Positions 26,859-35,237 are shown, counted from the first letter of the stretch. The stretch is DNA of 64,000 bases from Comamonadaceae bacterium (GCA_013297875.1 JAAFIW010000021.1:1-64000), one strand, 5' to 3'. Notes: generated from the letters alone by a model not told the origin. Translations and numbers: made by a program.

Positions 26859-27917
26859 CTAACGCAGATTGCGCAGTCGACCGACCACGCCCGTGGGAAA
26901 GTAATACACCGACAACACAAACAGCACGCCCAGCCACAGCAGCCAGCGGTCGGGCGACAGCAGCGCGGCCAGCCAGGGCAGGCCCGTGGCGGCTTCGCTG
27001 CCCAGGCGCAGCAGGTCTTGCAGGTAGCTTTGCGCCACCATGAACAGCGCGGCACCAATGGCCGCGCCATAAATCGTGCCCATGCCGCCGATCACCACGA
27101 TCAGCAGCACATCCATCATGATTTCGAAGCTCAGCGAGGTGTCGGGCCCGTTGTAGCGCAGCCAAAGCGCCAGCATGGCACCGGCCAGGCAGGCAAACAG
27201 GGCCGACAACACGCTGGACAGGGTGCGGTAGACCACCACCCGGTAACCAATGGCCTCGGCCCGGAACTCGTTTTCGCGGATGGCTTGCAGCACACGGCCA
27301 AATGGTGAATTGACGATGCGCAGCAAGGCCAGCAACAAACCCAGCGCCGCAAAAAACAGCAGGTAGTAGCACAGCAACCTGCCGTCGATGTTCACGCCGA
27401 GAAATGGCTCACTGAGAAACTGCGTGCTGGGCGACAGCAACTGCGGCACCTTGAAGTTCAACCCGTCTTCACCGCCAGTGATGTCGGACAGTTGCGAGGC
27501 CAGCGTTTGAAATGCCGAGGCCACCGCCAAGGTGATCATGGCGAAAAAGATGGCCCGTACCCGCAGCGAAAACAGGCCGACGGCCAAAGCCAACACCAGC
27601 GACAAAGCGATCGCGCCCCCCAACCCCACCGTCAGTGCCTGCCAGCTCGCACCCAGGCGCGTGCTGGCCACGGCAATGCCATAAGCGCCAATGCCAAAAA
27701 ACATGGTGTGCGCAAAACTCACAATGCCGGTGTAGCCCAGCAACAGGTCAAAACTGGCCGCCAGGACCACAAACACCAGCACCTTGGCCGCCACGTTCAA
27801 GGCTTTCACGCCGGGAAATAAAAACGGCGCAAAGGCCAGCGCGAGCAGCAGCGAGATCAGCAACACGGCCAGCACGCGGCTGCGCGGAAAGTCGTTGGAA
27901 AGGAGTCGGGTCAGCAT
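26859..27917 (-). CDS. livM: Branched-chain-amino-acid-type ABC transporter permease LivM
   Basis: A 352-aa inner-membrane permease of the HAAT family with about 10 helices. Family landmarks are ASFDLLLGYTGIVSFAHTMFFGIGAY near 50-75 and GRVLQAIRENEFRAEAIGY, the cytoplasmic coupling loop. With LivH it forms the channel. It is separated from livH by 139 bp containing an inverted ATTCCC-type repeat, while the other genes in the cluster touch or overlap. The context suggests import of 3-hydroxybutyrate or oligomers rather than amino acids. Confidence 0.92.
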   Translation of the reverse strand: MLTRLLSNDFPRSRVLAVLLISLLLALAFAPFLFPGVKALNVAAKVLVFVVLAASFDLLLGYTGIVSFAHTMFFGIGAYGIAVASTRLGASWQALTVGLGGAIALSLVLALAVGLFSLRVRAIFFAMITLAVASAFQTLASQLSDITGGEDGLNFKVPQLLSPSTQFLSEPFLGVNIDGRLLCYYLLFFAALGLLLALLRIVNSPFGRVLQAIRENEFRAEAIGYRVVVYRTLSSVLSALFACLAGAMLALWLRYNGPDTSLSFEIMMDVLLIVVIGGMGTIYGAAIGAALFMVAQSYLQDLLRLGSEAATGLPWLAALLSPDRWLLWLGVLFVLSVYYFPTGVVGRLRNLR

Positions 27918-27944
27918 AGTGAGCGCTCAGGCAAAAACATAACT

Positions 27945-28042
27945 CCGTCATTCCCGCGCAGGCGGGAATCCACCTCAGCGCGCCAGAAGCACCCTGACTC
28001 GCAACGACTTCGCACCTGGATTCCCGCCTGCGCGGGAATGAC
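27945..28042. repeat. ATTCCC-type inverted repeat pair inside the operon
   Basis: CCGTCATTCCCGCGCAGG (from 27945) and its inverse, ending GGGAATGAC at 28042, enclose about 45 bp. Each arm is itself a palindrome (ATTCCCGCNNNGCGGGAAT). A related pair is at 33488-33588. Such repeats are widespread in proteobacteria. Here it sits between livH and livM and would form a strong hairpin in the operon mRNA. Confidence 0.85.
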
Positions 28043-28056
28043 AAACTTTTGGTGAG

Positions 28057-29049
28057 TCATCTGTTCGCAACCGGATAGACACCTTGCGGCCGCCAAAGTA
28101 GCACAGCCATCATCAAAGCGATGTTTGAAAACAGCGCCACCTTGGGCACCAGAAAGCCGGTGTAGTTGGCCATCAGACCCACCAGCAAGGCACCAATCAG
28201 CGCGCCCGTGGTGGAGCCCAGGCCGCCGATGATGATGACGATGAAGATCAGCACGTTCACCTGCGCGCCCATTTGCGGCGTGACGTTTTGCTGGTAAAGC
28301 CCCCACATCACACCGCCCAGCCCTGCCAGCGCACTACCCACCACAAACACGCCGACAAACAGCCGCTTGATGCGGTAGCCCAGGGCCTGCACCATTTCGC
28401 CGTCTTGCACACCGGCGCGGATCAACAAGCCAATCTTGGTGCGTGCCAGCGTGTACAGCAGCACGCCAAACACCACCAGGCCCACCACCACCGCCACCAC
28501 GCGGTATTTTTCAATGGCTGCATCGCCCACCAACCAGGCACCGCGCATGCCGCCGGGCAGTTGCAAGGGAATCTGCTCGGGGCCCCAAATCACCTTGATG
28601 AGCTCTTCACCAATGATCATGCCGCCCATGGTGATCAGAATCTGCTTGAGGTGCTGGCCATACACAGGCCGCACCAGGAAGCGCTCAAACGCAATGCCCA
28701 CCGCGCTGGCCACCAGCATGGCCACCGCCATTGCGGGCAGCACGGCCACCAGGTTTCGCCACAGCTCGGTGGAGCCCGTCCAATTACTCATGCTGCCCAG
28801 CACGGTGGTGGCGACAAACGCACCCAATGCAATGAACACACCGTGACCAAAGTTCAGCACGTCCATCAAGCCGAAGACCAGCGTGAGCCCTGAGGCAATG
28901 ATAAAAATGATCATGCCCATCGCCAGACCTGCCACGGTGAGCGTGAGCCAGGTGGAGCTGGAGCCGATGAAGGGGAACACACCCAGCGCCAGTGCGGGCA
29001 CCAGGGCCAGCGGCTTCCAGTCGAAGTCAATTTGTTTGAGTTGGCTCAT
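28057..29049 (-). CDS. livH: Branched-chain-amino-acid-type ABC transporter permease LivH
   Basis: A 330-aa permease with about 8-9 helices. Typical LivH segments are IIASGLTLVFGLMDVLNFGHGVFIALGAF, GIAFERFLVRPVYGQHL and MVQALGYRIKRLFVGVFVVGSALAGLGGVMWG. Its start overlaps the end of livF by 4 bases. It is the partner of LivM in the putative 3-hydroxybutyrate uptake system. Confidence 0.93.
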   Translation of the reverse strand: MSQLKQIDFDWKPLALVPALALGVFPFIGSSSTWLTLTVAGLAMGMIIFIIASGLTLVFGLMDVLNFGHGVFIALGAFVATTVLGSMSNWTGSTELWRNLVAVLPAMAVAMLVASAVGIAFERFLVRPVYGQHLKQILITMGGMIIGEELIKVIWGPEQIPLQLPGGMRGAWLVGDAAIEKYRVVAVVVGLVVFGVLLYTLARTKIGLLIRAGVQDGEMVQALGYRIKRLFVGVFVVGSALAGLGGVMWGLYQQNVTPQMGAQVNVLIFIVIIIGGLGSTTGALIGALLVGLMANYTGFLVPKVALFSNIALMMAVLLWRPQGVYPVANR

Positions 29050-29771
29050 AGCGAAAGGCCCAGTAAGTCGCGCTGCAATTCTTCGTCTTCGGCCAGTGCG
29101 TGCATGCTGCCGGCGTGTACCACCACGCCGTTGTCCATCACGGCCACGCGGTCGCCCAGGCGTTTGGCGAAGTTGATGTTTTGCTCGACCAGCAAGATGG
29201 TCACGCCGCTGGCTTTGAGCTGGGCAAACGCGTCAATCATGTTGTTGATGATGGCGGGGGCCAGGCCTTTGCTGGGCTCGTCCACGATCAGCAATTCGCG
29301 CGGCTCCACGATGGCGCGCGCCACCGCCAGCATCTGCTTTTGCCCGCCCGACAGCTTGCCTGCGGGGTGGTTCCAGAATTTTTCCACCGGCGGAAACAGC
29401 GAAAAAATCCATTTGAGCCGCGCCTCGTCCATCTGGTTGGCGCGGCTGGCGCTGCGGGCCGCGAGCAGCATGTTTTCTTTCACCGTGAGGTCAGAAAAGA
29501 TGCCCATGTTTTCGGGCACGTAGGCAATGTTCAGCTGCGCAATCTGCGGCGTGGCCAGGCGGGTGATGTCCTGGTCAGCGAACCGCACGGTGCCCTTGGA
29601 CGCTTGCCACAAACCCATGATGGTTCGCAAGGTGGTGGTTTTGCCCGCGCCATTGCGCCCCAGCAGCATGGTGAGCTGGCCGCGGGGTACCAGCAGGTCG
29701 ACGCCGTGCAGGATGTGATAGGCCCCGATGTGGGTGTGTACACCAGACAAGGCCAGCAGGTAGTCGCTCAT
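29046..29771 (-). CDS. livF: ABC transporter ATP-binding protein LivF
   Basis: A 241-aa ATPase of the HAAT family. Walker A is GRNGAGKTTT near 38-47, the ABC signature is LSGGQKQML, and Walker B is LLIVDEPSKGLAP, with LLVEQNINFA as the switch region. It overlaps livG at its start and livH at its end by 4 bases each (ATGA), indicating tight translational coupling. Confidence 0.93.
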   Translation of the reverse strand: MSDYLLALSGVHTHIGAYHILHGVDLLVPRGQLTMLLGRNGAGKTTTLRTIMGLWQASKGTVRFADQDITRLATPQIAQLNIAYVPENMGIFSDLTVKENMLLAARSASRANQMDEARLKWIFSLFPPVEKFWNHPAGKLSGGQKQMLAVARAIVEPRELLIVDEPSKGLAPAIINNMIDAFAQLKASGVTILLVEQNINFAKRLGDRVAVMDNGVVVHAGSMHALAEDEELQRDLLGLSL

Positions 29772-30532
29772 GCGGCCTCCCTGCCAATGCCCAAATACGC
29801 TTCTTGAACGATGGGCGACGCGATCACCGCCGCAGGCTCCCCATCGGCCACCAGGCTACCGTTGTGCAGCACGATGATGCGGTCAGCCAGCTCGCGCACC
29901 ACATCCATCTTGTGCTCCACCAGCAGCACGGTTTTCGTCTTGTCTTGTTTCAAATGCGCAATCAGCTTGAGGATGACAGGCGCTTCGTCGGCGCTCATGC
30001 CCGCTGTGGGTTCGTCAAACATATAGACCTGCGGATCCAGCGCCATCAGCAGCGCCACTTCCAGCTTGCGCTGGTCGCCATGGGGCAGGCTGGCCACCGG
30101 CGTGCTGTGTTTGTCTTGCATGGCCACGATGTCCAGAATCTCTTGTGCGGTGGTGGTCAGGGCTTTGTGGTCGCTCCACACGCTCCACAGGTTCAGCCCG
30201 CGCCGGTGTGGCCCCGCGCGCTGGGCTTGCACCGCCAGCCGCACGTTTTCGAGCACGCTCAGGTTGGGAAACAGATTGGTCAATTGAAAGGCCCTACCCA
30301 GGCCCGCTCGGGTGCGGGCCGAGGCGCTCAGGCCGGTCAGATCACGGCCTGCCAACAACACGGTGCCCGCACTGGCCTTCAGTTGCCCGGAGATAAGGTT
30401 GAAGTAGGTGGTTTTGCCTGCGCCATTGGGGCCCACGATGGCCGTGAGCGTGCCCGGCGCAAAGCTGCAGGTGACAGCGTTCACCGCCACATGCCCGCCA
30501 AAGCGGATGGTGAGGTTTTCAGTGGACAACAA
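29768..30532 (-). CDS. livG: ABC transporter ATP-binding protein LivG
   Basis: A 254-aa ATPase, partner of LivF. Walker A is GPNGAGKTT near 33-41; the signature region LPHGDQRKLEVALLMALDPQVYMFDEPTAGM is the typical LivG variant. The start is a TTG at 30532, preceded by GGAG at 8 bases; that ribosome site lies in the 14-bp gap after the PHB depolymerase stop. This spacing ties the transporter genes to the depolymerase in one transcript. Confidence 0.92.
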   Translation of the reverse strand: MLSTENLTIRFGGHVAVNAVTCSFAPGTLTAIVGPNGAGKTTYFNLISGQLKASAGTVLLAGRDLTGLSASARTRAGLGRAFQLTNLFPNLSVLENVRLAVQAQRAGPHRRGLNLWSVWSDHKALTTTAQEILDIVAMQDKHSTPVASLPHGDQRKLEVALLMALDPQVYMFDEPTAGMSADEAPVILKLIAHLKQDKTKTVLLVEHKMDVVRELADRIIVLHNGSLVADGEPAAVIASPIVQEAYLGIGREAA

Positions 30533-30546
30533 ACCAATGACTCCAC

Positions 30547-32007
30547 TCAGGGGCAGGTGCCAATGACGTAATAGCCGGGGCTGGTCTGCTTGAGCGTGTT
30601 CGTCACAAACACGTTGTACAAGCCCATGCTCTGGCCCGAGCCCTTGGCGTAGGTGTAGATAAAGTTGGTGGTGGCCCGGCCTGCGAGCACGTGGCTGTAG
30701 TTGCTTGATGTGCTGCAGGTCGCACCCGTGGGCGCGGCCAGCGTGGTCCCTGCGGCGGCTGCCGATGCCAAGCCTTCCGCGCCATTGGCGTCAGCGGCTT
30801 TCACAGTCCAGCTGTAGGCGGTTGAGGGGGCCAGGCTGCCGTCGGTGTAGCTGGTGCCCGCAACCGTCAGCGCGTTGACCTTGTTGCCACCCCGGTACAC
30901 GTTGTAGCCCGCTGCACCGCCGACGCCCGTCCAGCTGATCTGCATGCTGCTGGTGGTGGCATTGGATGTGGTGACCGCTGTAGGCGCGGCCAAGGTGGTG
31001 GTGCCGGTGGGTGTGCTACCCGCAGACACCTGATCCACCATGGCCTTGATGGCCGCCATTTGTGGGCCCGATTTTTTGGCGTAGTTGGCGCTGTCATAGC
31101 CCCACCAGTCCCAGCAGCTATTGGTAGCGGCCGTGCTGGTTTGCGGGTACAGCATGACGATGTTGTTGCTGTCGGCCCAGCGGTTGTAGCCGGTGCTCTG
31201 CACATATTGCTGCTGCACATCGCTGATGTTTTGCTTGCAACCATGCAGCACCACATGCAGCCGGCAAGTGGCCGTGCCACCGGCCTGGCAGGCCTGCGGG
31301 ATGTAGGCCCAGCCGGTGGTGGCCATGCCGTGGTTGGTGATGAAGGCGCTCTGGTTGAACTCGACGAAGTTGCCCGCTGGCAGGGTCGCGTTGTTGCGTG
31401 GGTTCAGGCTGCCGTAGAGGTGGGAGAGCATCGCACCGGCGAGATCGAAATTGCAGTCGTTGATGTAGGGCGCGCCCTTGGTGGCGCAGGCGTTGCCATA
31501 GTCGTCGGTCACCATCGCATGCTCGGCAGCGATGTCTTTTTTGTAGACCACATTGGCGGCCGGCACAAAGCTGTTGTAGTAGGTCTTCAACGCATCCATA
31601 CCGCCGGTTTTCACCACGCTGTCCAGCGTGCCCGAGAACATGTACACCTTGGAGCTTTGCAGGTTGGCCACCGGGTCAATCAAGCCCTGGCTGGCCCAGT
31701 TGTTGGTGGTAGTGACCAGCGCGCTGGTGGGTATGCCGGCCGGACTGGCCATGCAACGCCCGGTGGCGTTGACCACCGAGCCTTCGGCGCAATAAAACAC
31801 ACCACCCGCCACCACGCCCGCACCTTTTTGGAAGGTGGCCGAGTAAGCCACGTGCAACTGCACGGCCATGAAGCCACCGGCTGACAGGCCTGAAACAGTG
31901 GTCTGGGTTTTGTCGATGTTGAGCTGCGGCAGGTTCACTGCGGCACAGGCTGCGCCGCTGGTCAGGGCAATGGCCAGCGCAGCGATGCGCGATAACTTGA
32001 ACGTCAT
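30547..32007 (-). CDS. Secreted PHB depolymerase (type 2 catalytic domain, fibronectin III linker, C-terminal binding domain)
   Basis: A 486-aa extracellular enzyme that hydrolyses polyhydroxybutyrate granules. The start at 32007 follows GGAG and gives a signal peptide of about 22 residues. The lipase box GLSAGG is near the N-terminus (Ser42), with Asp129 (GTLDS) and His163 (AEHAMVTDDYG) as likely triad partners; the oxyanion motif LHGCKQ (254-259) comes later. This order defines type 2. A fibronectin type III domain spans about 341-420 and a short substrate-binding domain about 427-486. It is the first enzyme gene after the binding-protein gene and 14 bp before livG. Confidence 0.93.
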   Translation of the reverse strand: MTFKLSRIAALAIALTSGAACAAVNLPQLNIDKTQTTVSGLSAGGFMAVQLHVAYSATFQKGAGVVAGGVFYCAEGSVVNATGRCMASPAGIPTSALVTTTNNWASQGLIDPVANLQSSKVYMFSGTLDSVVKTGGMDALKTYYNSFVPAANVVYKKDIAAEHAMVTDDYGNACATKGAPYINDCNFDLAGAMLSHLYGSLNPRNNATLPAGNFVEFNQSAFITNHGMATTGWAYIPQACQAGGTATCRLHVVLHGCKQNISDVQQQYVQSTGYNRWADSNNIVMLYPQTSTAATNSCWDWWGYDSANYAKKSGPQMAAIKAMVDQVSAGSTPTGTTTLAAPTAVTTSNATTSSMQISWTGVGGAAGYNVYRGGNKVNALTVAGTSYTDGSLAPSTAYSWTVKAADANGAEGLASAAAAGTTLAAPTGATCSTSSNYSHVLAGRATTNFIYTYAKGSGQSMGLYNVFVTNTLKQTSPGYYVIGTCP

Positions 32008-32073
32008 GATGCGTGTCTCCAGGTTGTTAGAAAACCGGCTCCGGTGTATCCCGGAGTTCGCCATCGGATCGAA

Positions 32074-32097
32074 CAAAAAGAGGGGCGGCCGCCCCCG
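32074..32097 (-). terminator. Intra-operon terminator/attenuator after the binding-protein gene
   Basis: On the minus strand GGGGCGGCCGCCCC folds into a perfect GC stem followed by TCTTTTTG. It lies between the binding-protein gene and the depolymerase gene. Partial termination here would give more binding protein than enzyme and permease, a common arrangement in ABC operons. Confidence 0.75.
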
Positions 32098-32110
32098 TGA
32101 AAACGAGTGT

Positions 32111-33310
32111 CTACCGCTTGTTGCGAATCGGTACGTTCATCTCGGACGGCAAGATTTCCTTGACCAGATGCAGATCGGCCATGGTGCCGACCTTGGCACC
32201 CGGTGCCACGCGGAAGTGGTACATCGACTGCATGGCCTGGTGGTCTTCCTTGCGGAAGGTCATCGTGCCTTTGGGCGTGTCAAAGCTCATGCCTTCCATG
32301 GTGGCGATCAGCTTGTCGGTGTTGGTGTCGCCATTGGTTTTCTTCAACGCGGTCACGATGGCCATGGCCGATGCAAAGCCACCCGCGGTGAAGAAGTCGG
32401 GTGGCGATTTGAACTTGGTGTAGTGGTTGGTCACCAGGTGCAAATTCACCGGGTTTTTGGCAAAGCCGAAGTAGTAGTAAGCCGCGCCTTCCATGCCCGG
32501 GAACTGGTTGTAAGCGACCATGGCGGGCAAGATGTTGCCGCCGGTGGCAATCTCGATGCCGTAGCGCTTCAGGTCCAGGTCGGCAATCTTGAAGGGGTTA
32601 CCGGCACCCGCCCACAGCATGAAAATCACTTTGCGGCCCGGCTGGTCTTTCAGCTTGTCAATCAGCCGCTGCGCACCGGCGGTGAAGTCGGTGGTGTTGG
32701 TGGGCAGGTACTCTTCGTGCACGATTTTGGCGGTCTTGACCGACTCTTTGAAGGCTTTGATGCCGTCGCGGCCAAAGGCATAGTCTTGCGCCAGCGTGGC
32801 AATCGTCACGCCGGATTTGTCGAGAGCCACCGCGTTGGAAATCGCGTCTTGCGAGCTGTTGCGGCCGGTGCGAAAAATGTATTTGTTCCACTTTTCACCG
32901 GTGATGGAATCGGCCACTGCGGGCTCGACGATCAGGATTTTTTTGTATTCCTCGGCAATCGGCAGCATGGCCAGCGCCACGCCCGACGACGTGGGGCCTA
33001 CGGCCAGATCAACCTTGTCGTCTGAATAAGCGGCTGCCAGCAGCGACTTGCCCAAGTCGGGCTTGCCCTGGTCGTCTTTTTCGATGATGACGATCTTGCG
33101 ACCATTGACCATCATGGTGCCGCCGGTGGCGTACTCCAGGCCCATCATCAACCCGGTGGCGGTTTGCTTGCCATAGGCCTCCAGCGGGCCGGTACGGCTG
33201 TAGATGTGCGCGATCTTGATCTCTTTGCTCTGGGCCTGTACGGCTGTGAGTGGCGATACAACAGAAATGGCGGCCGCCAAAGCCAGCCCAGCCCAATGAC
33301 GACGGTTCAT
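32111..33310 (-). CDS. ABC transporter periplasmic substrate-binding protein (HAAT family), PHB cluster
   Basis: A 399-aa binding protein of the Peripla_BP_6/LivK class. Signal peptide 1-27 ends VQAQ. The family opening KIAHIYSRTGPLEAYGKQTATG and the ligand-cleft region GPTSSGVALAMLPIAEEY are present. It belongs to the subgroup used for amides, carboxylates and aromatic acids as well as branched-chain amino acids. AAGGAG lies 6 bases before the ATG and a -24/-12 promoter about 40 bases upstream. Position with the PHB depolymerase suggests that 3-hydroxybutyrate or its oligomers are the ligand (inference). Confidence 0.9.
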   Translation of the reverse strand: MNRRHWAGLALAAAISVVSPLTAVQAQSKEIKIAHIYSRTGPLEAYGKQTATGLMMGLEYATGGTMMVNGRKIVIIEKDDQGKPDLGKSLLAAAYSDDKVDLAVGPTSSGVALAMLPIAEEYKKILIVEPAVADSITGEKWNKYIFRTGRNSSQDAISNAVALDKSGVTIATLAQDYAFGRDGIKAFKESVKTAKIVHEEYLPTNTTDFTAGAQRLIDKLKDQPGRKVIFMLWAGAGNPFKIADLDLKRYGIEIATGGNILPAMVAYNQFPGMEGAAYYYFGFAKNPVNLHLVTNHYTKFKSPPDFFTAGGFASAMAIVTALKKTNGDTNTDKLIATMEGMSFDTPKGTMTFRKEDHQAMQSMYHFRVAPGAKVGTMADLHLVKEILPSEMNVPIRNKR

Positions 33311-33348
33311 GCTTGTCTCCTTGTGTGTGCGAATACCTGCACCTACAT

Positions 33349-33364
33349 TGCATGGCGTGTGCCA
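33349..33364 (-). promoter_or_regulatory. Sigma-54 (-24/-12) promoter
   Basis: On the minus strand the sequence TGGCACACGCCATGCA matches the consensus TGGCACG-N4-TTGCA with GG and GC exactly 10 bp apart and only two non-critical changes. Predicted transcription starts near 33337, leaving a leader of about 27 bases before the binding-protein ATG. A sigma-54-dependent activator is encoded directly upstream at 33694-35205. Confidence 0.75.
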
Positions 33365-33412
33365 GGGCTTAGCTTGTTGATTTTGTTAGCTTATTTTCTG
33401 AAGCCGATGAGA

Positions 33413-33433
33413 ATTGACTGAAATTCAGACAAT
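33413..33433. promoter_or_regulatory. Candidate upstream activator site
   Basis: A 21-bp near-perfect palindrome with arms ATTG-CTGAA and TTCAG-CAAT around a central A. Its centre is about 86 bp upstream of the transcription start predicted from the -24/-12 promoter, the usual distance for an enhancer-binding protein. The regulator encoded next door is the obvious candidate to bind it. Confidence 0.55.
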
Positions 33434-33487
33434 AAAATATGTATAAATGTTAGTCATATGTATTTTTATTGGGCAGTTTATGTGCGT

Positions 33488-33588
33488 CCGTCATTCCCGC
33501 GCAGGCGGGAATCCAGGCAGCGGGGTGCACGCCGAAAAGGTATGAGTGGTGCCGCAAAGGTGGATTCCCGCGTGCGCGTGAATGACGG
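33488..33588. repeat. ATTCCC-type inverted repeat pair, second copy
   Basis: CCGTCATTCCCGCGCAGG from 33488 and the inverse ending GTGAATGACGG at 33588 enclose about 45 bp. The right arm has decayed slightly. Same family as 27945-28042. It lies between the regulator gene and the activator site. Confidence 0.85.
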
Positions 33589-33620
33589 ATCGGGGAGCGC
33601 ACATTCAGGCGGGATTTTTC

Positions 33621-33680
33621 GGCCGTTTAGGCCATCAGCCCATAGATTCATTGCTCAAGCAGCTACTAATTTAGTAGCGT
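33621..33680 (+). repeat. Dispersed Comamonadaceae-type repeat, copy 7
   Basis: GGCCGTTTAGGCCATCAGCCCA, linker, exact core ATTGCTCAAGCAGCTA and closing TTTAGTAGC. It lies just after the stop of the sigma-54 regulator gene. With the ATTCCC pair it fills most of the 33311-33693 gap. Confidence 0.9.
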
Positions 33681-33693
33681 TTAATCATCTGCA

Positions 33694-35205
33694 TCAGCCA
33701 CCCAGACGCTCGTACAAAGTTGCCCGCGAGATGCCCAGCAGCCTGGCGGCGGCCACTTTGTTGCCCCGTGTGGCGACCATTGCATCAGCAATGGCCTGGC
33801 GCTCCAATTGCGCCACCTGTTCGGCCAAAGGGCGCACGGCGGCGGTGTGGGTCCGTTCGACTGGCATGGCCACCGGGACTGAGGACACGGGCAGCCGCTG
33901 CACACCGGCTTCGTCCAGCACCTCCTGGATCTGCTCGGCGCTGATGTGGGGCGAGTCGGCGCGCATTGCGGCTTGTTCCAGCACGTTGCGCAGCTCGCGG
34001 ATGTTGCCGCGCCAGGTCTGGGCGGCCAGCAGTGCCAGGCCGTCGGGCCCCAGCTCGATGTGCGGGCTGCCCGCACGGTGCGCCATGTCTTCGCCCAGCA
34101 CCTCCACCAGCGCCGCAATGTCGCTGGCGCGCTCGCGCAACGGGGGCACACGAATTGGCAGCACATGTAGTCGGTAATACAGGTCTTCGCGGAACTGGCC
34201 GGCCCGCACCAGCGCGCCCAGGTCACGCGACGTGGCGGCAATCACCCGGGCGTCAAACGGCACCAGCTTGTTAGAGCCCAGCGGCTCGATTTCGCCCTCT
34301 TGCAGCGCTCTCAGCAGCTTGGCCTGCAAGCCCTGTGGCATGTCACCAATCTCGTCTAAAAACAAGGTGCCACCGTCTGACAGCTTGAACTTGCCATCGC
34401 GCCCCTTGCGGTCGGCACCGGTGTAGGCACCGGCGGCCACGCCGAAAAACTCGGCTTCCAGCAAGGTGTCGGGCACGGCAGCAATGTTCACGCTGACAAA
34501 CGGGCCCTTGGCGCGGCCTGACGAAGCATGAATGGCATGGGCCAGCAGCTCTTTGCCGGTGCCGGTTTCGCCCAGCAGCAGCACCGGGCTGGACGACTGC
34601 GCCGCCCGCCGCGCCTGGCGCTTGACCTCGACGGCCGCCGGGCTGGAGCCCACAAAGCTGGCCAGCGTGTACTTGCTGCGCCGCTGGCTGGCCAGCTCCC
34701 GCCGCGCGTCGTCCAGGTCACGCTGCAGGTGGGCAAACTTGCTGATCAGCGGCTGCAGCGTGGTCTCGGGGTGGTCAAACAACACAATGCCCAGGGCACC
34801 GATCACCGCACCATCGTCGCCACGCAGGGGGATGCGGCTGACCACAAAGGTGCCGGCGTCGTTGGTCAAGAGATCAATCAGTACTGGCTTGCCGGTTTCC
34901 AGCACGCTGCGCATCAGGGTGTTGGGCACCACGTCTTCCACCAGGTGGCCGACAAACTGGTTCACCGAAGCAAAGCCCAGCAGCGGCAAAAACCGCTGGT
35001 AGCCCTCGTCGATCCACACAATGCGCCCTGCCCTGTCCACCAAAAACATGCCCTGGCTGACGGTGGACAGCGTGCTCAGCAGCGAACGGGCCGCCAGCTC
35101 CAGGATGCTGGCCGTGTCGCTCGGAAGTGGGGCCTTGGTTGCGGGATGCGCTGAATCGTTGGGCGGCATCGCACCATGGTAAGCCCGGCCCGGCACCTGA
35201 CGCAA
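33694..35205 (-). CDS. Sigma-54-dependent Fis-family transcriptional regulator
   Basis: A 503-aa enhancer-binding protein (or 491 aa if ATG at 35169 is used; neither start has a strong ribosome site). A PAS-like sensor spans about 45-145 (GMFLVDRAGRIVWIDEGYQRF). The AAA+ domain has Walker A GETGTGKE at 212-219, the sigma-54 contact loop as GAYTGA at 259-264 (usual form GAFTGA) and Walker B LFLDEIGD at 281-288. A Fis-type helix-turn-helix (NKVAAARLLGISRATLYERL) closes the protein. No receiver domain is present, so it probably senses a small molecule. It likely drives the -24/-12 promoter at 33349-33364. Confidence 0.93.
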   Translation of the reverse strand: MRQVPGRAYHGAMPPNDSAHPATKAPLPSDTASILELAARSLLSTLSTVSQGMFLVDRAGRIVWIDEGYQRFLPLLGFASVNQFVGHLVEDVVPNTLMRSVLETGKPVLIDLLTNDAGTFVVSRIPLRGDDGAVIGALGIVLFDHPETTLQPLISKFAHLQRDLDDARRELASQRRSKYTLASFVGSSPAAVEVKRQARRAAQSSSPVLLLGETGTGKELLAHAIHASSGRAKGPFVSVNIAAVPDTLLEAEFFGVAAGAYTGADRKGRDGKFKLSDGGTLFLDEIGDMPQGLQAKLLRALQEGEIEPLGSNKLVPFDARVIAATSRDLGALVRAGQFREDLYYRLHVLPIRVPPLRERASDIAALVEVLGEDMAHRAGSPHIELGPDGLALLAAQTWRGNIRELRNVLEQAAMRADSPHISAEQIQEVLDEAGVQRLPVSSVPVAMPVERTHTAAVRPLAEQVAQLERQAIADAMVATRGNKVAAARLLGISRATLYERLGG

Positions 35206-35237
35206 AGGTGAAAACCATGTGCGCTCAGCGTTCTAAT

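Noticed and set aside
26837-27070. N-terminal extension of the oligomer hydrolase into livM
   Set aside because: The lipoprotein signal and AGGAG site fix the start at 26836.
33436-33475. Direct ATATGTAT repeats as further activator sites
   Set aside because: Simple A/T-rich sequence; too short to distinguish from background.
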